The notes under the pieces: model-generated
What the model saw: only the letters and a program-made list of their open reading frames with translations
Databases searched by the model: none
What the model was told of the DNA's origin: nothing
Shown here: one piece after another, positions 19,001 to 26,502 of the stretch
How positions within the stretch are numbered: position 1 is the stretch's first letter
How the letters are laid out: every line of letters starts with the position of its first letter
Assembly: GCA_964390805.1 (NCBI GenBank)
Contig: CAYMKL010000021.1
Location: forward strand, 1 to 64,000
DNA length: 64,000 nucleotides
Source: CAYMKL01 sp964390805
GTDB lineage: Bacteria > Chloroflexota > Anaerolineae > VGOG01
Direction: 5' to 3'
Made by a program: the position numbers and the translations under genes

Positions 19001-20226
19001 TCCAGTCCTGCGTGATAGACGGCCACCGCCGCGCGCAGTGCCTCCGGTAGTGTATCGCCTATGGTACGCGCGACACCTGTGGCCGGATCGATAGCGCGAA
19101 TGTTGGCAGTGTCCTTGGTGAAGCTGGGGGTCTGATACTGACCACCCAGCACATAGACGGTGCCATTGGTGGGCACGTAGGCCGCTGCCGAAAAAGCGAT
19201 GTCAACCGGGAATGTCCCCAGCAGGCTGCTGTCACCAGTGCTGACGTCTACTGTGTATATCTGATCGTGATGGAAGGCGCCATCGGTGCCACCGACAAAG
19301 AGGGCCTGATTCAGGTCAGGCACGTAGCTCGTTGCAGCACCGTAGCGTGCCACTGGCAGGGCATTGAAGTTGCAGTCGTAGGGAACCAGGTGGGGCTGTG
19401 GTGGAGCCTGTGGCCCCGTCAAGCTGGCGCCATTGCGGGGCGTGCCGTCGTGAGAGCCAATGTTGTCGGTATAGTCGTCACTCAGGTGCCAGTTGGCCAC
19501 GAGCCCAGGCCGGGGTTCGTCCAAGGCCACATGCATCGTGCGGCGGATATCATCCTGGCTGCGGGCTGCGTTCCACACACGCACCTCAGCGATGTTACCG
19601 TGAAATGGGAGAGGGGCGTTTACATCAATGCCGATCGAGAGAGGGCGTCCGTTGGTCAAGGGTGGTGATCCTGCGCTGCCAGAATAGTCAAGATCGCCAT
19701 TGATGTAATACCTGCGCAGGCCGCTGTTAACCCAAACCACAGCGACGTGAGTCCACACGTCGGTGGGTAGTGTGGTGTTGCCGTCTCGCAGGTTGCTCGA
19801 TCCTCTGGGGCTGAAGCTAACTAGCCCGTCATGAAGCCCTAGCCAATAGGCTTCCCCACCGGTCCCCCAAGCGGACTTGGTGATGATCGTGTCGTAACCA
19901 TCCGTGCTGGAGGGCCGGATCCAGGCCTCGAGGGTAAAGCCATTGGTGTCGTTGAGGCTCAGCGCCGAATGGTGGGCTATCTGCACGTAGTCATTGACGC
20001 CATCCAGGGCCAGGGAATGCTCAAAGGCGGAGATTGCGAAACTCTCCACAGGGTCTGCCGGGTCAGGAAGCCGGGCTAACGGATCCGGCACCCCAGCCGT
20101 TTGTGGCCTTGCGGCCGGCGGTGCCCCGGGCCGCGAAACGGCGTCTGCACCAGGCAGGCTACCAATGAGAAGAAACAGAACACAGACTAGCAAAGCCGAA
20201 AATCCACGTCGTAAGCCAAACATCAT
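13093..20226 (-). CDS. Giant secreted multidomain protein: LamG, Kelch, propeller, IPT/TIG, zincin motif, BACON, dockerin
   Basis: A 2377-aa exported protein with a signal peptide (about 1-30). Order of regions (approximate): LamG/concanavalin-like 68-250; Kelch-like repeats 285-575 (KIVVLGGRSGS, KIYYFGGLDGS); two-component-type propeller repeats 590-1180 (GRIWIGGAGGLTLFD, NSLWIGTADGLARL); IPT/TIG folds 1195-1350; a domain with HEFGHIMSL near residue 1683, the HExxH signature of zinc metallopeptidases; Ig/PKD-like parts; Ca-binding DSDGDG repeats 2140-2210; a BACON-like domain 2220-2320; and a dockerin pair at the end. The start is ATGATG, and the second ATG (20223) has the better ribosome-site spacing. 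The 11-bp-repeat promoter lies about 60 bp upstream. Probably a surface-attached adhesin with protease activity. Confidence 0.85.
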   Translation of the reverse strand: MMFGLRRGFSALLVCVLFLLIGSLPGADAVSRPGAPPAARPQTAGVPDPLARLPDPADPVESFAISAFEHSLALDGVNDYVQIAHHSALSLNDTNGFTLEAWIRPSSTDGYDTIITKSAWGTGGEAYWLGLHDGLVSFSPRGSSNLRDGNTTLPTDVWTHVAVVWVNSGLRRYYINGDLDYSGSAGSPPLTNGRPLSIGIDVNAPLPFHGNIAEVRVWNAARSQDDIRRTMHVALDEPRPGLVANWHLSDDYTDNIGSHDGTPRNGASLTGPQAPPQPHLVPYDCNFNALPVARYGAATSYVPDLNQALFVGGTDGAFHHDQIYTVDVSTGDSSLLGTFPVDIAFSAAAYVPTNGTVYVLGGQYQTPSFTKDTANIRAIDPATGVARTIGDTLPEALRAAVAVYHAGLDKIVVLGGRSGSTRLATITVFDPTTETVAGPLGVDLPDPRSDMAAAYSSATGKIYYFGGLDGSGAATDTIYEVALQPDGLNGSVNEVGTARLPMATYGLAAVEDPISHLIYLLGGSGSERVMVFDPVTGQLWETSIGLEERIYASVIYSHRNRQAVLMGGAEPSGAPTTSMWRIPLGDGPPVPLGRWDFPTPVGDNVTAIDGDERRVLVATDDDGAWRYDEYGTRYHYTAGILGSARVNDVRYDAANDHVWMATNDAGGKLGDGGTITTYGSSVLGTNTVYAVDVKPGYTDPDGAPFFGTIAQGLRWRARSSTYPYDYQWTTDFSGSWVKALAHRASGDLWLIVNDTLHRMTYNDYGSTSETDYGYPCGVIPDDLAFGPNGDWWLVAQASEFAPGGVCRIPPATIPGAGNRIEALIGTAATAVDVDADGRIWVSIVSQSGQSGGLSVYEVTGASSDVTRNEEYNWLNTPVGSSTLDDSSTLWDSGFTAVGAADERVWAGKGDGQLVTVAQRWQQLDESNDLDQKVIQGVWTVRGRAFLATSNSLHVLMPDGQSWDDRSGVRVRSVLGDSRGRIWVGTDTDVRLYTPTGWDMLTTVEGTPPAGRIYALAEDQDGRIWIGGAGGLTLFDRERFVATFTSANSDLPDDTVKALLVDRDNSLWIGTADGLARLRDGDWVIFTTAHGLADTAIQDLAQLGDGQLAISTDGSLNVYDGSSFSDEDPPVGPANLPLTVDELGRLWAGSAVRTEGGWQGYYWTNSGLSYSTISDNAADGADRVWFSHAPNTGISVRGTYLPPLADVIPTITGISPDHGSSGDEITVNGGGFGSNSADVDVTIGSTSVDVVSVSGDEISVVLNDNNISGDVSVSVGGRRVTLSGGDSPAFCAEPVISSFSPTGGNDGVLVDIHGSNFDPLATVSLGGGPFRLYEYYRGPTHLQALIQSGDGEGLVRVTNPCGSGSYTASSISQFRYIGLTLETVILNQGIESYGLVANRPTLIQHYLIHDVAPRSGDRLEVDTVEVTFTNPDSGESRSYEIRYPDADPVPSSGALTDVLLRDVVNSLNISLTPEVGDFLGFLGSELQVHTELRHRGYLVAESTSTAFFWPDLVMRVLLVPIMQEGYSLADFVAMQNHVWSGLDELERRIMPTGQVEFAWSDVVLTRSGSVDLGNAWELYTTSHDMDRARRQWNDRHDPDALIAFGVVDDRVATGVPGMAFWPDLSQLLNLLLLDPLDLLCDIGSALAHIFTFGFVGDFEGCHLEIPLYVGWANGDDAQISELFGHEFGHIMSLVKPYAPNGFDSAPFDTDNPSHSLTDELDGGWCDDAGASYNADRTLYRQPGVTEPVVNPITGEQFRGQLWMDVAGNPADEATHRGKAIMSYACERENDNVFYEPVDVPAVLIEFGTSFVRGFIDDLSPGGGLAATTLNAATSTTADAGDIPSPRPMPGQRLYVSGTVNKAADTGELYRVEVLGADAPLDASFATGYWLVQLNKVGAELARTGIFPVFSATPYDSATVVEHDTGFFATTILRQDDVTRIELRHNDTALDTFSAGDAVPGVAISSPTGGGYQSGTIPVTWTANDKDGDPLEIVIDYSADDGVTWTPVAFSSSSGTVEVPVYQLAGAINARFRVTASDGFNSGSAISEAFQVVSQPPRPYIGQPTDGRTFLEGQRIMLSGGADDNQDGAVADANLRWSSNRDGELGTGSELGVFLSVGTHILTLEAENSAGLTASTTVAVTVEGDYDYDGIPDDEELADGLNPLNERDVYSDADQDGLPLIMERKRGLDPNNSDSDGDGRSDADEIVEGTDPLTIDQPLPPDELSVAPTALVFDADLSVRTPLPQQQIFVASRAPVTWTLTADVKWLGASAATGSTPAGPTILVQAFELNDGVHTGTLTFTSDELGSTVKASVTVTITNSRAYFDVNSDDRVTVVDIMEVVARWGSNNSQDGFSNRHDMDRDGDIDVQDVLLVAARWHT

Positions 20227-20287
20227 GCACCTCCTCGTATAATATGTTTGTCTGGGGAGCGCGAGCTCACCGGCTACTTTATAATAC

Positions 20288-20320
20288 AGTTTACCACAAG
20301 GGTCTCAAAAAAGTGTCAAA
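20288..20320 (-). promoter_or_regulatory. 11-bp-repeat promoter, site 1 (giant secreted protein)
   Basis: In transcription direction: TTTGACAC, 3 bp, TTTGAGAC, 8 bp (ending GTGG), then TAAACT as -10. Repeat period is 11 bp. The ~90 bp downstream is nearly identical to the leader of the SnoaL gene (26923-26993). Confidence 0.65.
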
Positions 20321-20384
20321 TCGCTCTTTTGGAAATGAGAACAACCCTGATCAAGGCTAAGAGCCGTCGGGCTGAAAACAACAA

Positions 20385-20419
20385 AGCCTCTGCGGGTCTG
20401 GATTTAGCCCGCAGAGGCT
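20385..20419 (-). terminator. Terminator of the regulator at 20488
   Basis: AGCCTCTGCGGG pairs perfectly with CCCGCAGAGGCT around an 11-nt loop, 69 bp beyond the regulator's stop codon. On the minus strand TTTGTTGTTTT follows. Confidence 0.8.
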
Positions 20420-20487
20420 GCGCTCTATCAGCAGGGCGGCTTTGTCATGGGCCATCGCGTGAGCCTTTGGCCCGAGAACCTCCGCCA

Positions 20488-23400
20488 CTACAGCTCTTCG
20501 AGAAGTGCTTTCGCCTCCTTCAAGTTGGGCGTGTCAAACCCTTCGGTGAACCAGCCGTAGATCGCTGCCAGCAGTTGTCGGGCTTCTTCACCTTTTTTGC
20601 CCTGCTTCTGCCACAGTCGACACAGGCTCACCGTCGCCCGCAGCTCCAACGACTTTGCCTGCTGCTTGCGCGCAACCTCGATGGCGTGCTGAAAGCAACG
20701 CTCAGCCTCGGCCTCAGCCTTGGCCTCAGCCTGCATCATCTCGACAGGCTCGATGCACCGCAGCAGCAACTCTCCCTTGACCCGATGAATCTCGGCTTCG
20801 TAAAAGTGCTCTCCACTGCGGTGTGCTATCGCCAGGGCCTCGACCAAGGTGGTTAGTCCTTCCTCTCCCCGACCCATTCTCCCATATGTCTCGCCCAGTA
20901 TGGCAAGGTGAATTGAATTGGTCAACCTGGATCCCGTGGCTCGGGTCATAGTCAAGCCCTGACGTATCTGTGCCACCCCCTCTTCGGCTTGCCCCTGCCC
21001 GGCCAGCGCCCAGCCACGAAGGAGAATCCCCCCCGCTAACCAGTATGGGAACCCGTGCTCGGTGGAGAGGTTAATGCATGCCTCGGCCGACTCCTGGGCC
21101 TTCTGCCAATCCTGGCAGAAGGCATAGCAGGACCCAGCCACGGTCTGGGCATAGACCAGACTCAAAGGAATAGACAACTCCTGGGCCAGAGCGAGCGATT
21201 CCCCGGCCCGTTTCAGGGCCTGCTCCGGATAGCCCAGTGACCACAGCGCCCACGATGCGTAATTCAGAGAGGCTACCCCGGGGTCGTGTCCGTAGAGGTA
21301 GACCAGACCGTGATGCTGCTGCAGGTCATAAAAGGCAATCACGTGCTCCAAATGAGCATGAGCCTCGGCCAACTCTCCAAGATATACCATGACCAATCCC
21401 AGCATCAAATGGGCCAGTGCAACAAGCAGGGTGTCCGCTGTACGCTCAGCCAGCCTGAGGAGTTGCTCCGCCAGCGCGCGCGACGCGTGCAATTCCCCCC
21501 GCACACTATAGAAGTTAATCAGTTGCGCCAATACAGGGAAGAGCTGCGGTGTCTCTCCCACTTGCTGACACAGCTCCCGCGCCCGGGCGCAGATGCGGCC
21601 CAGTTCTGGGTCGCCATAGCCCTTGACGGCCTGTAGGGGAGCAGCCAAACTGACATGTAGCATCAGCTCTTGCTGGGTACGTTCAGGGGAGTCGGGCAGG
21701 GTCTTGAGCAACTCCAGCCCCCGGGTGAAGTGCGCGATGGCTTCCTCGTTGGCGAACAGACGCACCGCCTTTTTTCCCGCCTGAAGCCGGTAGGTGATCG
21801 TCTTTTGCGTGAGCGTCTTGTCCAACTGTTGGCCGTGCTCGAAGTGGAAGGCCAGCTCGCCGGCCAATGCCTCCACCTCTCTGCCGTAGAGGGTCTCCAT
21901 CGCCGCCCCCACCCGCGCGTGGGCGTGCTGCCGGTGTCGGCGCCGCATCCCGGCGTAGACCACCTCCTGGATCTTATGGTGAGTGAAGGCGTAATCGCGG
22001 TCCGCAGGTCCAGTTCGCTCGTCAATCAGCCGATGACGCAGCAGGTCGTCCACCGCTTCCAGCGTCGCTTCATCATCATCCCGGCGCCAGGCTGCGCTGA
22101 GCAGGTCGAAGTTGAACTCGTAACCGAGCACGGCTGCTACACGGAGCGCCTCCTGCGCGTCATCGCCCAGACGGTGAACGCGGGCTTGAATGGCTTCGCT
22201 CACCGCAGCGGGCAGCGGAATCTCCCCCTCACTGATCTGCACAAAGTCGCCCCTCCAGGCGCCTTCCTCCAGGTAGACTACCTCCGTCTCAAAGAGGACT
22301 TTGACGATCTCCATCAGGAAGAAGGGGTTGCCCTCCGTCTCTTGATACAACCGCCTCGCCAGGGGCGTCACCGCTTTGCCTGCCCCCGACATCTCGACTA
22401 CCATCGCTTCCGTGGCCTCAGGCGAGAGGTGCGATAGACGCAGCGGCTTGGCCAGCCCATCTCGGGTCAATCGGCGCCGGATGGCTAGTAGGGGATGCTG
22501 CAGCCCAAGCGCTTCGGGGCGGAGGGTACCAACCATCAGAACAGGGTGATCTGCCAGATGGCGGGCCACGTAGTGCAGCAGTTCCAGCGTGGACTCGCTG
22601 GCCCAGTGCAGATCCTCTATGACGATCAGGATCACTCTGTGAGAGGACAACTCGGCCACGAAACGGGCCACACCCTCGAAGAGGCGTGCCCGCTCCTGGT
22701 CTGAACGGATCGCGGGCGTGACCTCAAGCCCAGGATGCCGTTCCAGCACCTCTGGCACGAGGCGGGCCACCTCGCCGAGGGTCCAGGCGGGAAGGCGCGC
22801 CAGTTCCTCGGATGTCAGGACTGGCAAAATGGTTCGCAGTGCTTCAGCGACGGGTTGGTAGGGCAGGGCGCGCTCGAATTCGTAGCAGCGGCCCCACAGC
22901 ACGCGAATGCCCTGCCAGCGCAAACGGTTGGCGTACTCCTCCACCAGGCGAGTCTTGCCCACCCCAGCCTCGCCGCTTATGAGCACCAGTCCACCGTGCC
23001 CCGCCTGTGTCCCTTGCCAGCGTTGGTGCAGGAACGCCATCTCCTGCTCCCGGCCCACCAGCTTGCTGGGTGCTATCACGTCCAGCGGACTGCGCCCTGG
23101 AGGAGCAGAAGGCTCTATCACTGGTATCGGAGTAGGAGGCACGCGCCCGACCTCGAAGCGTCCTTCCAAGATGGCCTGGTAGAGATCGGTTGTCTCGACC
23201 ATCGGCTCCGCACCCAGCTCCTCCAGTACGACCTCCCGACAACGGTGGTACTGCTCCATCGCCGTGTTGCGCTGCCCCAATCGGCAATAGCCGCGCATCG
23301 CCAGCCGGTGGGCGTCCTCCCGCAGTGGGTCGTGGCCCAGCAGGCGCAGGGCCGTAGCCAGCGCCGCTTGGTGATCTCCCTCTCTTTCATCACCGGCCAT

Positions 23401-23865
23401 CAGTCGCGCCAACGCCTCGAGAAACAGGGTTTCCAGCCGGTAGCGCTCGTTGATGATCCAGTCGTCGTAGAAGCCATCCAGGAAGTCGCCGCGGTAGAGC
23501 GTCACCGCCGATTGCAGGCTTGCAGTGTCATCATGAGAGACCTGGGACTCGAATTCATCAACGTCGAGCCAGAGGTCGCTTTGAGGGTCAAACTGTGCTG
23601 TGTGGGGATTGCTCAGGATGGGGATATCGTCAGGGAGACAACGGCGGATATGCCAGAGCGCCGTCGAGAGAGAGTGGCGCGCTTTGCGCTCTGGCCGGTC
23701 GCCCCAGAAGAGGCCGATCAACCGATCTCGGGGCTGAGGGCGGTGGCGGTGGAGGATCAGGTAGGCCAGCAGAGACTGGGATTTGAGGGTGGGGGGCTTG
23801 GGCAACTGCTGGTCGTCATAGCGGATGTCCAGTGTGCTCAGAAAGTACAACCGTAAGGTAGACAC
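20488..23865 (-). CDS. BTAD/STAND-ATPase transcriptional regulator with TPR-like tail (paralog 1)
   Basis: A 1125-aa cytosolic regulator. Residues 1-95 form an OmpR-like winged helix (RLYFLSTLDIRYD, SLSTALWHIRR), 100-240 the BTAD helical domain (LYRGDFLDGFYDDWI), about 295-310 the P-loop GEAGVGKT, about 412-425 the Walker B segment VILIVIEDLHWASES, and the last ~450 residues are degenerate helical repeats of TPR type. Such proteins are thought to be signal-integrating ATPases that switch on promoters. The start is GTG at 23865, chosen because GGAGG lies 8 nt upstream and the next residues STLRLYF match its paralogs; the frame stays open to 23976. It has its own TTGCCA-16-TATACT promoter. Confidence 0.9.
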   Translation of the reverse strand: MSTLRLYFLSTLDIRYDDQQLPKPPTLKSQSLLAYLILHRHRPQPRDRLIGLFWGDRPERKARHSLSTALWHIRRCLPDDIPILSNPHTAQFDPQSDLWLDVDEFESQVSHDDTASLQSAVTLYRGDFLDGFYDDWIINERYRLETLFLEALARLMAGDEREGDHQAALATALRLLGHDPLREDAHRLAMRGYCRLGQRNTAMEQYHRCREVVLEELGAEPMVETTDLYQAILEGRFEVGRVPPTPIPVIEPSAPPGRSPLDVIAPSKLVGREQEMAFLHQRWQGTQAGHGGLVLISGEAGVGKTRLVEEYANRLRWQGIRVLWGRCYEFERALPYQPVAEALRTILPVLTSEELARLPAWTLGEVARLVPEVLERHPGLEVTPAIRSDQERARLFEGVARFVAELSSHRVILIVIEDLHWASESTLELLHYVARHLADHPVLMVGTLRPEALGLQHPLLAIRRRLTRDGLAKPLRLSHLSPEATEAMVVEMSGAGKAVTPLARRLYQETEGNPFFLMEIVKVLFETEVVYLEEGAWRGDFVQISEGEIPLPAAVSEAIQARVHRLGDDAQEALRVAAVLGYEFNFDLLSAAWRRDDDEATLEAVDDLLRHRLIDERTGPADRDYAFTHHKIQEVVYAGMRRRHRQHAHARVGAAMETLYGREVEALAGELAFHFEHGQQLDKTLTQKTITYRLQAGKKAVRLFANEEAIAHFTRGLELLKTLPDSPERTQQELMLHVSLAAPLQAVKGYGDPELGRICARARELCQQVGETPQLFPVLAQLINFYSVRGELHASRALAEQLLRLAERTADTLLVALAHLMLGLVMVYLGELAEAHAHLEHVIAFYDLQQHHGLVYLYGHDPGVASLNYASWALWSLGYPEQALKRAGESLALAQELSIPLSLVYAQTVAGSCYAFCQDWQKAQESAEACINLSTEHGFPYWLAGGILLRGWALAGQGQAEEGVAQIRQGLTMTRATGSRLTNSIHLAILGETYGRMGRGEEGLTTLVEALAIAHRSGEHFYEAEIHRVKGELLLRCIEPVEMMQAEAKAEAEAERCFQHAIEVARKQQAKSLELRATVSLCRLWQKQGKKGEEARQLLAAIYGWFTEGFDTPNLKEAKALLEEL

Positions 23866-23948
23866 TACCAGACCTCCTTCGAAACCTGCTTGGCGCGCTA
23901 TTCTTGCACCGTGCCTCAAGGTGAGAGCATCGTTATCGCCTGATCCAT

Positions 23949-23976
23949 AGTATAGCAGATTTCGGCCTTTTGGCAA
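23949..23976 (-). promoter_or_regulatory. Regulator-type promoter (TTGCCA-16-TATACT)
   Basis: TTGCCA at 23971-23976, 16 bp, TATACT at 23949-23954, minus strand. Same GCCAAAAGGC dyad around the -35 as the other regulator promoters. Confidence 0.7.
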
Positions 23977-23979
23977 GAG

Positions 23980-24014
23980 AAGAGGCCACCAGGATCAACG
24001 AGTGGTGGCCTCTT
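23980..24014 (-). terminator. Terminator of small WRGRIEHVQ gene C
   Basis: AAGAGGCCACC pairs with GGTGGCCTCTT. The reading frame of copy C runs through the second arm, ending at 23995. Confidence 0.65.
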
Positions 24015-24267
24015 TGCGTGTATCAAACCTCGGCTGAGTGTCGCCCCACGTTCGGTCCTCCTTCCTCTCAGGGCCGCTCTCCTTGCCTCCCATGACACCA
24101 ATACGCCGAACAAAGTCCAGCATCTGATCCAGGCCCAGGAACGTGGCGCTGTCGCCGCTCTGCACGTGCTCAATCCGCCCGCGCCAGCGTGATCCAGCCG
24201 CCGACCACTCTTGCCAAAAGCGGACGACGAAGGTGCTGATCGGTGGAACTGGGGATGGTTCAGCCAT
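23995..24267 (-). CDS. Small WRGRIEHVQ protein, copy C (extended tail)
   Basis: A 90-aa member of the family (MAEPSPVPPISTFVV, SRWRGRIEHVQSGDS, QMLDFVRRIGVMGG). It is about 19 residues longer than copies A and B because the stop codon is missed and the frame continues into the terminator hairpin. AAAGGA lies 8 nt before the ATG. It is flanked upstream by a perfect hairpin (24286-24318) and downstream by the terminator and promoter of regulator 20488. Function unknown. Confidence 0.7.
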   Translation of the reverse strand: MAEPSPVPPISTFVVRFWQEWSAAGSRWRGRIEHVQSGDSATFLGLDQMLDFVRRIGVMGGKESGPERKEDRTWGDTQPRFDTRKEATTR

Positions 24268-24285
24268 GCAGGGGTCCTTTCGGCC

Positions 24286-24318
24286 AGACCCTTCGGGTTT
24301 CTAAAACCCGAAGGGTCT
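24286..24318 (-). terminator. Conserved hairpin between NmrA gene and small gene C
   Basis: AGACCCTTCGGGTTT pairs perfectly with AAACCCGAAGGGTCT over a 3-nt loop. The same hairpin is found upstream of copies D and E. It follows the stop codon of the upstream gene in each case, but lies about 20 nt before the small gene's ATG, so it could also affect that gene's translation. Confidence 0.6.
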
Positions 24319-24349
24319 TCGGTCTTGCCCTGGTCGTCAGGGCGCACTG

Positions 24350-25219
24350 CTAAGATCTCTCACCAGCGAACTGACTTCGCACAGACTCCTCCAGCGTCGT
24401 CAGTTCGACACCGAAGGTGCTCGCCGCCTCGGTCATATCCAGCGGCGAATCGTACATCTCCATGCCAGCCATCGCTTGCTGCATCATCCCCTCGGGCAAA
24501 GCCGGTACCGGCTCACCCGGAGAGACGTACTGCACGGGGATTTCGCGGTCCAGCACGCGCTCGAAGGTCGCCACCACGTCACGCCAGGACAAGGCCTCCG
24601 GACCGCCAATGGCAAGATACTGATTCATGGCCTGCGGATGACCAACAGCGGCTGTTGCGAACGCCGCCACATCTCTCACAGCGATGAACGAGTGTTTGCG
24701 CTGCCCCTCGCCTACCAAGGTGACCGGCTGGCCGGCCTGCAATGGCACGCCGATGACCATGCCCACCCACATATCCATGAATGCATTGGGCGCCAGGATG
24801 GTGTACATCATCCCACTATCGCGGAGATACGCCTCGGTCTTGGCTTTGGCCTGGATGAAGGGGGCGGGGCTATTGATGTCGGCGCCCAATGCTGACGTGA
24901 AGATGAACTGTTTCACCCCGGCTGCCTTCGCCGCGTCAATCAGATTGCGGTTTCCCGCCAGGTCAACGGTTTGAACGTTGTCCTCACCGCCACGCCGGGC
25001 TGAGTTGGCTGTGGTGATGAGGGTTTCGATCCCTTTGCAAGCCGGATCAAGCGAGGCGCGGTCTTTGAGGTCGCCAAACACCGGCTGCCCTCCAGCCTCC
25101 ACCAGGGGTTGGAACGATGACTGGGGCCGCACCAGGATGCGCACCGGTTGGCCCTGAGCCAACAGTCGTCGTGTAATTATGCCACCAAGCTGCCCGGTGG
25201 CTCCTGCTACCAAAATCAT
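24350..25219 (-). CDS. NmrA-like NAD(P)-binding oxidoreductase (SDR superfamily)
   Basis: A 289-aa atypical short-chain dehydrogenase. It starts MILVAGATGQLGG, with the GxxGxxG dinucleotide-binding motif, followed by LAQGQPVRILVRP and GDLKDRASL. The middle has TTANSARRGG and QFIFTSALGAD, typical of NmrA/NAD(P)H-azoreductase-like proteins in which the classical YxxxK catalytic pair is lacking. The ATG at 25219 follows AAGGAG; an 18-codon upstream extension lacks a ribosome site. It may sense redox state or reduce quinones, but the substrate is not readable from sequence. The 245 bp upstream (25220-25464) hold no gene I can support. Confidence 0.85.
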   Translation of the reverse strand: MILVAGATGQLGGIITRRLLAQGQPVRILVRPQSSFQPLVEAGGQPVFGDLKDRASLDPACKGIETLITTANSARRGGEDNVQTVDLAGNRNLIDAAKAAGVKQFIFTSALGADINSPAPFIQAKAKTEAYLRDSGMMYTILAPNAFMDMWVGMVIGVPLQAGQPVTLVGEGQRKHSFIAVRDVAAFATAAVGHPQAMNQYLAIGGPEALSWRDVVATFERVLDREIPVQYVSPGEPVPALPEGMMQQAMAGMEMYDSPLDMTEAASTFGVELTTLEESVRSQFAGERS

Positions 25220-25464
25220 GGTATTCTCCTTTCCTGTGCTAGAGACAGCCCATCGCCTGGGCCCAATTAGCACCTATTCTCGTTCCAAGTACTTACTGGC
25301 GGCGTGTAGGAGCGAAAGCGGCCACCACGTCGGCGGTGTCGTAGTAGTGGCGATGGCGCACGATCATCCACCCAGTCGTGCTCGTAGCGGCAGCCGGCGG
25401 ACTTGGCCGGTCCTCAACTCCCTGATGGGACTGCCTGCCGCCTCCACTGGGCGGGTTGCCCCTA

Positions 25465-26148
25465 CTACCTGGCAAGCATACCGTCGAAGTAGAGGATGCC
25501 CTCACCGCCGTCGGCCGTACCCCTGTAGGTGCCGGCGCCAGTCGCACCCTCAAACGTGCCGGTGCCCCCGGTGATCTGGAAGGTGCCCTGGAAGGAAACG
25601 GGACCATCCGGCGGCGTGCCCAAACCTTCATAGGTACCGAAGAGCTGATCGCCGTTGGCTGCGGTGAACACCATGGTGCCGGTTTGGGGGTTGGGGACTT
25701 GGGTGAGGTTGATCTTCATTTCGGCATCCCAGGTGCTCTTACCCAGAGGGTCGCCTTCCCCATCGCCCGGTATCTTCAACGTGAGGATGCCGTTCTCGGG
25801 GGGACCCACGGGCTGAGGATAGGTCTCGTAGCGCGCCTTGAAGGGCTCCACTGCGCCGGGGATGAGAAGCTTCTGGCCAGGATGGATCAGGTTGGGGTTC
25901 TCAATGTGGGCGAAGCTGGTATCCTCCTCTTTGGCGTTGGTGGCGCCGACGATGGCCCAATAAGCCGGGCCGCTGTCCAGATACTTCTCCGCCAGGGCCC
26001 AGAGGTTGTCGCCTAGCTTAACCGTGTAGGTCATCTCCTCCTGAGCGAGCACTTCCGCCGCTGGCGGAGCACCGCTGGCCGCACTCACCCCCAGGGTCAG
26101 CAGTATTGTGAACACTAAGAACAAAATAACGAGCGTCCTCTTAGACAT
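25465..26148 (-). CDS. Secreted LysM-domain protein
   Basis: A 227-aa exported protein. Residues 1-25 are a signal peptide ending VSAASGA. A LysM domain follows (about 40-95): YTVKLGDNLWALAEKYL, then IENPNLIHPGQKLLIPG, which binds peptidoglycan or chitin-like glycans. The C-terminal ~110 residues are Gly-rich beta sequence (GTFQITGGTGTFEGATGAG) reminiscent of dirigent/allene-oxide-cyclase-like or DUF3224-type barrels. The ATG at 26148 has GGAGG at good spacing. Its promoter at 26337-26369 belongs to the 11-bp-repeat class, so it is probably co-regulated with the giant secreted protein. Confidence 0.85.
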   Translation of the reverse strand: MSKRTLVILFLVFTILLTLGVSAASGAPPAAEVLAQEEMTYTVKLGDNLWALAEKYLDSGPAYWAIVGATNAKEEDTSFAHIENPNLIHPGQKLLIPGAVEPFKARYETYPQPVGPPENGILTLKIPGDGEGDPLGKSTWDAEMKINLTQVPNPQTGTMVFTAANGDQLFGTYEGLGTPPDGPVSFQGTFQITGGTGTFEGATGAGTYRGTADGGEGILYFDGMLAR

Positions 26149-26336
26149 TTGTTGCCTCCTTTTTTGTTTTGTTTTGACGTGTGGTGACAAGCCGCCTTTC
26201 ACCAGTTTGTCACAAACTCTTAATTTGCTGGGCTGCCAGCCTTCTTGTATTAATCAGCCAAGCCTCCGGCCAAGCCCGCCGCCGACACTGTGATTCACCT
26301 CCTTTCGAGTGTGCGAATTAGCGGCTGTTCGTCATA

Positions 26337-26369
26337 AGCATAGCACACTGGTGTCAAAAAAGTGTCAAA
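26337..26369 (-). promoter_or_regulatory. 11-bp-repeat promoter, site 2 (LysM protein)
   Basis: In transcription direction: TTTGACAC, 3 bp, TTTGACAC, 8 bp, TATGCT. Spacing is identical to sites 1, 3 and 4. It gives a leader of about 180 nt. Confidence 0.65.
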
Positions 26370-26373
26370 AGAC

Positions 26374-26426
26374 ACAGCTTCCCGCCAAATTCGGGCGAAA
26401 TTTGCCCGAAAACGACGGGAAGCTGT
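26374..26426 (-). terminator. Nested terminator hairpin of the SnoaL gene
   Basis: Outer arms ACAGCTTCCCG and CGGGAAGCTGT enclose a second perfect stem TTCGGGC/GCCCGAA. It lies downstream of the SnoaL gene on the minus strand and directly upstream of promoter site 2. The remaining bases 26149-26336 and 26427-26502 hold no gene. Confidence 0.75.
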
Positions 26427-26502
26427 CGGATGAGGAGGTGATCAGATGCTCTGGCTTGAGTTGCCAGCTTTCGAAGAATCGGCGGCTTTGAGCGAAACGG
26501 CG

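Noticed and set aside
25220..25464. Remnant of another SnoaL/DUF4440-type gene on the minus strand
   Set aside because: A short stretch (GWMIVRHRHYYDTADVV) resembles the end of such a domain, but no start or core motif is present, so I did not list it.
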